7,383 nt of DNA, taken from Paracoccaceae bacterium (GTDB taxonomy: Bacteria; Pseudomonadota; Alphaproteobacteria; Rhodobacterales; Rhodobacteraceae). The position numbers and the translations under genes are program-made. Positions within the stretch are counted from its first letter, which is position 1. Each line of letters begins with the position of its first letter. The notes beneath the pieces were generated by a model, which was not told the DNA's origin, did not search any database, and saw only the letters and a program-made list of their open reading frames with translations. The stretch lies in the NCBI GenBank assembly GCA_023254015.1, contig JALQYS010000463.1, forward strand, positions 1 through 7,383, given 5' to 3'. Shown here one piece after another: positions 7,105-7,383 of the stretch.

Positions 7105-7313
7105 GCGGCCACCGAAATGCCCGCCTCGGCCGGCGAACACGGGCCCGGAGAAATCACCAGCAGATCCGGGCGTCGCTCGGCAATGCCCTCCAGCGTGATT
7201 TCATCATTGCGGTGCACCTCGACCTGAGCACCCAGCTCGCCGAAGTACTGCACCAGGTTGTAGGTGAAGGAGTCGTAGTTGTCGACCATCAACAAGCGTG
7301 GAGATTGACTCAT
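7104..7313 (-). CDS. trpG: Anthranilate synthase component II (glutamine amidotransferase), N-terminal fragment
   Basis: The first ~70 residues of TrpG/PabA, the subunit supplying ammonia from glutamine to TrpE for anthranilate synthesis. Family blocks are LLMVDNYDSFTYNLVQYFGE (7-26), HRNDEIT (34-40) and LVISPGPCSPAEAGIS (52-67), the last being the oxyanion-region motif. Homology ends near residue 68-70, before the nucleophile block GVCLGHQ, so the catalytic Cys and the His-Glu pair are absent and the fragment cannot be active as read. The start ATG 7313 is preceded by GGAG with an 8-base gap. A GTG at 7322 overlapping the trpE stop (GTGA) is an alternative. Codons such as AGT, CAA, TCT, CCA and TTG near the start differ from the strongly GC3 genes on the left. 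The sequence resembles gammaproteobacterial TrpG; PabA is a possible alternative name, but the trpE neighbour favours TrpG. Confidence 0.85.
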
Positions 7314-7318
7314 GATGC

Positions 7319-7383
7319 TCACTCCAATCCCTCTTCGACCAACTCGCTGGCACGCAGCAGCGCGCGCGCCTTGTGCTCGGTCT
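7319..7383 (-). CDS. trpE: Anthranilate synthase component I, C-terminal 20 residues
   Basis: The frame ending at TGA 7321-7319 reads TEHKARALLRASELVEEGLE. The NKARA/HKARALLRA helix near the end is typical of TrpE (and of the related PabB), and it is followed after 5 bases by the trpG start. Only the last 20 codons are inside the window, so the call rests on this short tail plus its position directly before trpG. TrpE condenses chorismate and ammonia to anthranilate in the tryptophan pathway. Confidence 0.72.
   Translation of the reverse strand, partial: TEHKARALLRASELVEEGLE

Noticed and set aside
6984..7113. CCACC at both edges of the joining segment as a possible target-site duplication
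   Set aside because: Five GC-rich bases recur by chance here, another copy lies at about 7071, and no matching terminal inverted repeats flank the segment.
6009..7322. A 437-codon minus-strand frame starting as TrpG and running on through the joining segment and antisense to the VWA gene
   Set aside because: TrpG homology ends near residue 70. The rest is shadow translation of the opposite-strand gene, so this is not a genuine fusion protein.
6990..7383. In-frame continuation of the VWA protein to the window end without a stop
   Set aside because: After Pro314 the text is Arg/His-rich, antisense to trpG and trpE, and unlike the family. The absence of a stop is a by-product of base composition.
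1..7383. tRNA, rRNA, CRISPR arrays, rho-independent terminators and riboswitches
   Set aside because: I looked on both strands and saw no cloverleaf, regularly spaced repeat, or GC hairpin followed by a T run. Coding density leaves almost no space for them.

Overview
Bases 1 to about 6989 look like a high-GC alphaproteobacterium of the Rhodobacteraceae type. Codons strongly favour G or C in third position, genes are packed with 0-4 base overlaps, and the proteins read like that family's versions of hydroxypyruvate isomerase, a DUF1285 protein and a MoxR/DUF58/DUF4159/VWA operon. Bases from about 7104 to 7383 carry the trpE-trpG junction on the minus strand, with a more relaxed codon choice and a TrpG sequence of gammaproteobacterial type. 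The two parts probably come from different genomes. They are joined through a segment of about 115 bases that belongs to neither reading.

Layout: (1) minus strand, 1-1351: a DUF1285 gene followed directly (TGAATG) by hyi, whose last few codons lie beyond the window. A sigma70-like promoter at 1384-1411 appears to drive them. (2) 1352-1409: a short divergent intergenic region. (3) plus strand, 1410-6989: moxR, DUF58, a BatA-N-terminal/DUF4159 membrane protein, and a second VWA membrane protein. Each gene overlaps the next by 4 bases (TTGA, ATGA, ATGA), so this is one translationally coupled operon. (4) about 6990-7104: unexplained joining segment with a near-perfect sigma54 -24/-12 motif. (5) minus strand, 7104-7383: the first ~70 codons of trpG, preceded by the last 20 codons of trpE.

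The plus-strand operon is a Bat/MoxR-type system. An AAA+ ATPase of the MoxR family probably acts as a chaperone on MIDAS-containing von Willebrand A proteins. These are the soluble DUF58 protein and two membrane-anchored proteins with periplasmic-facing or cytoplasmic VWA/glutamine-amidotransferase-like domains. The substrate and physiological role in alphaproteobacteria are not known from sequence. The last gene is cut after Pro314, about half its usual length, and the trpG gene is cut after about residue 70. Both breaks face the same 115-base segment. An assembly chimera is the simplest explanation; a mobile-element-mediated rearrangement is the alternative. I found no CRISPR array, tRNA, rRNA or complete mobile element, and no convincing new system beyond the junction.
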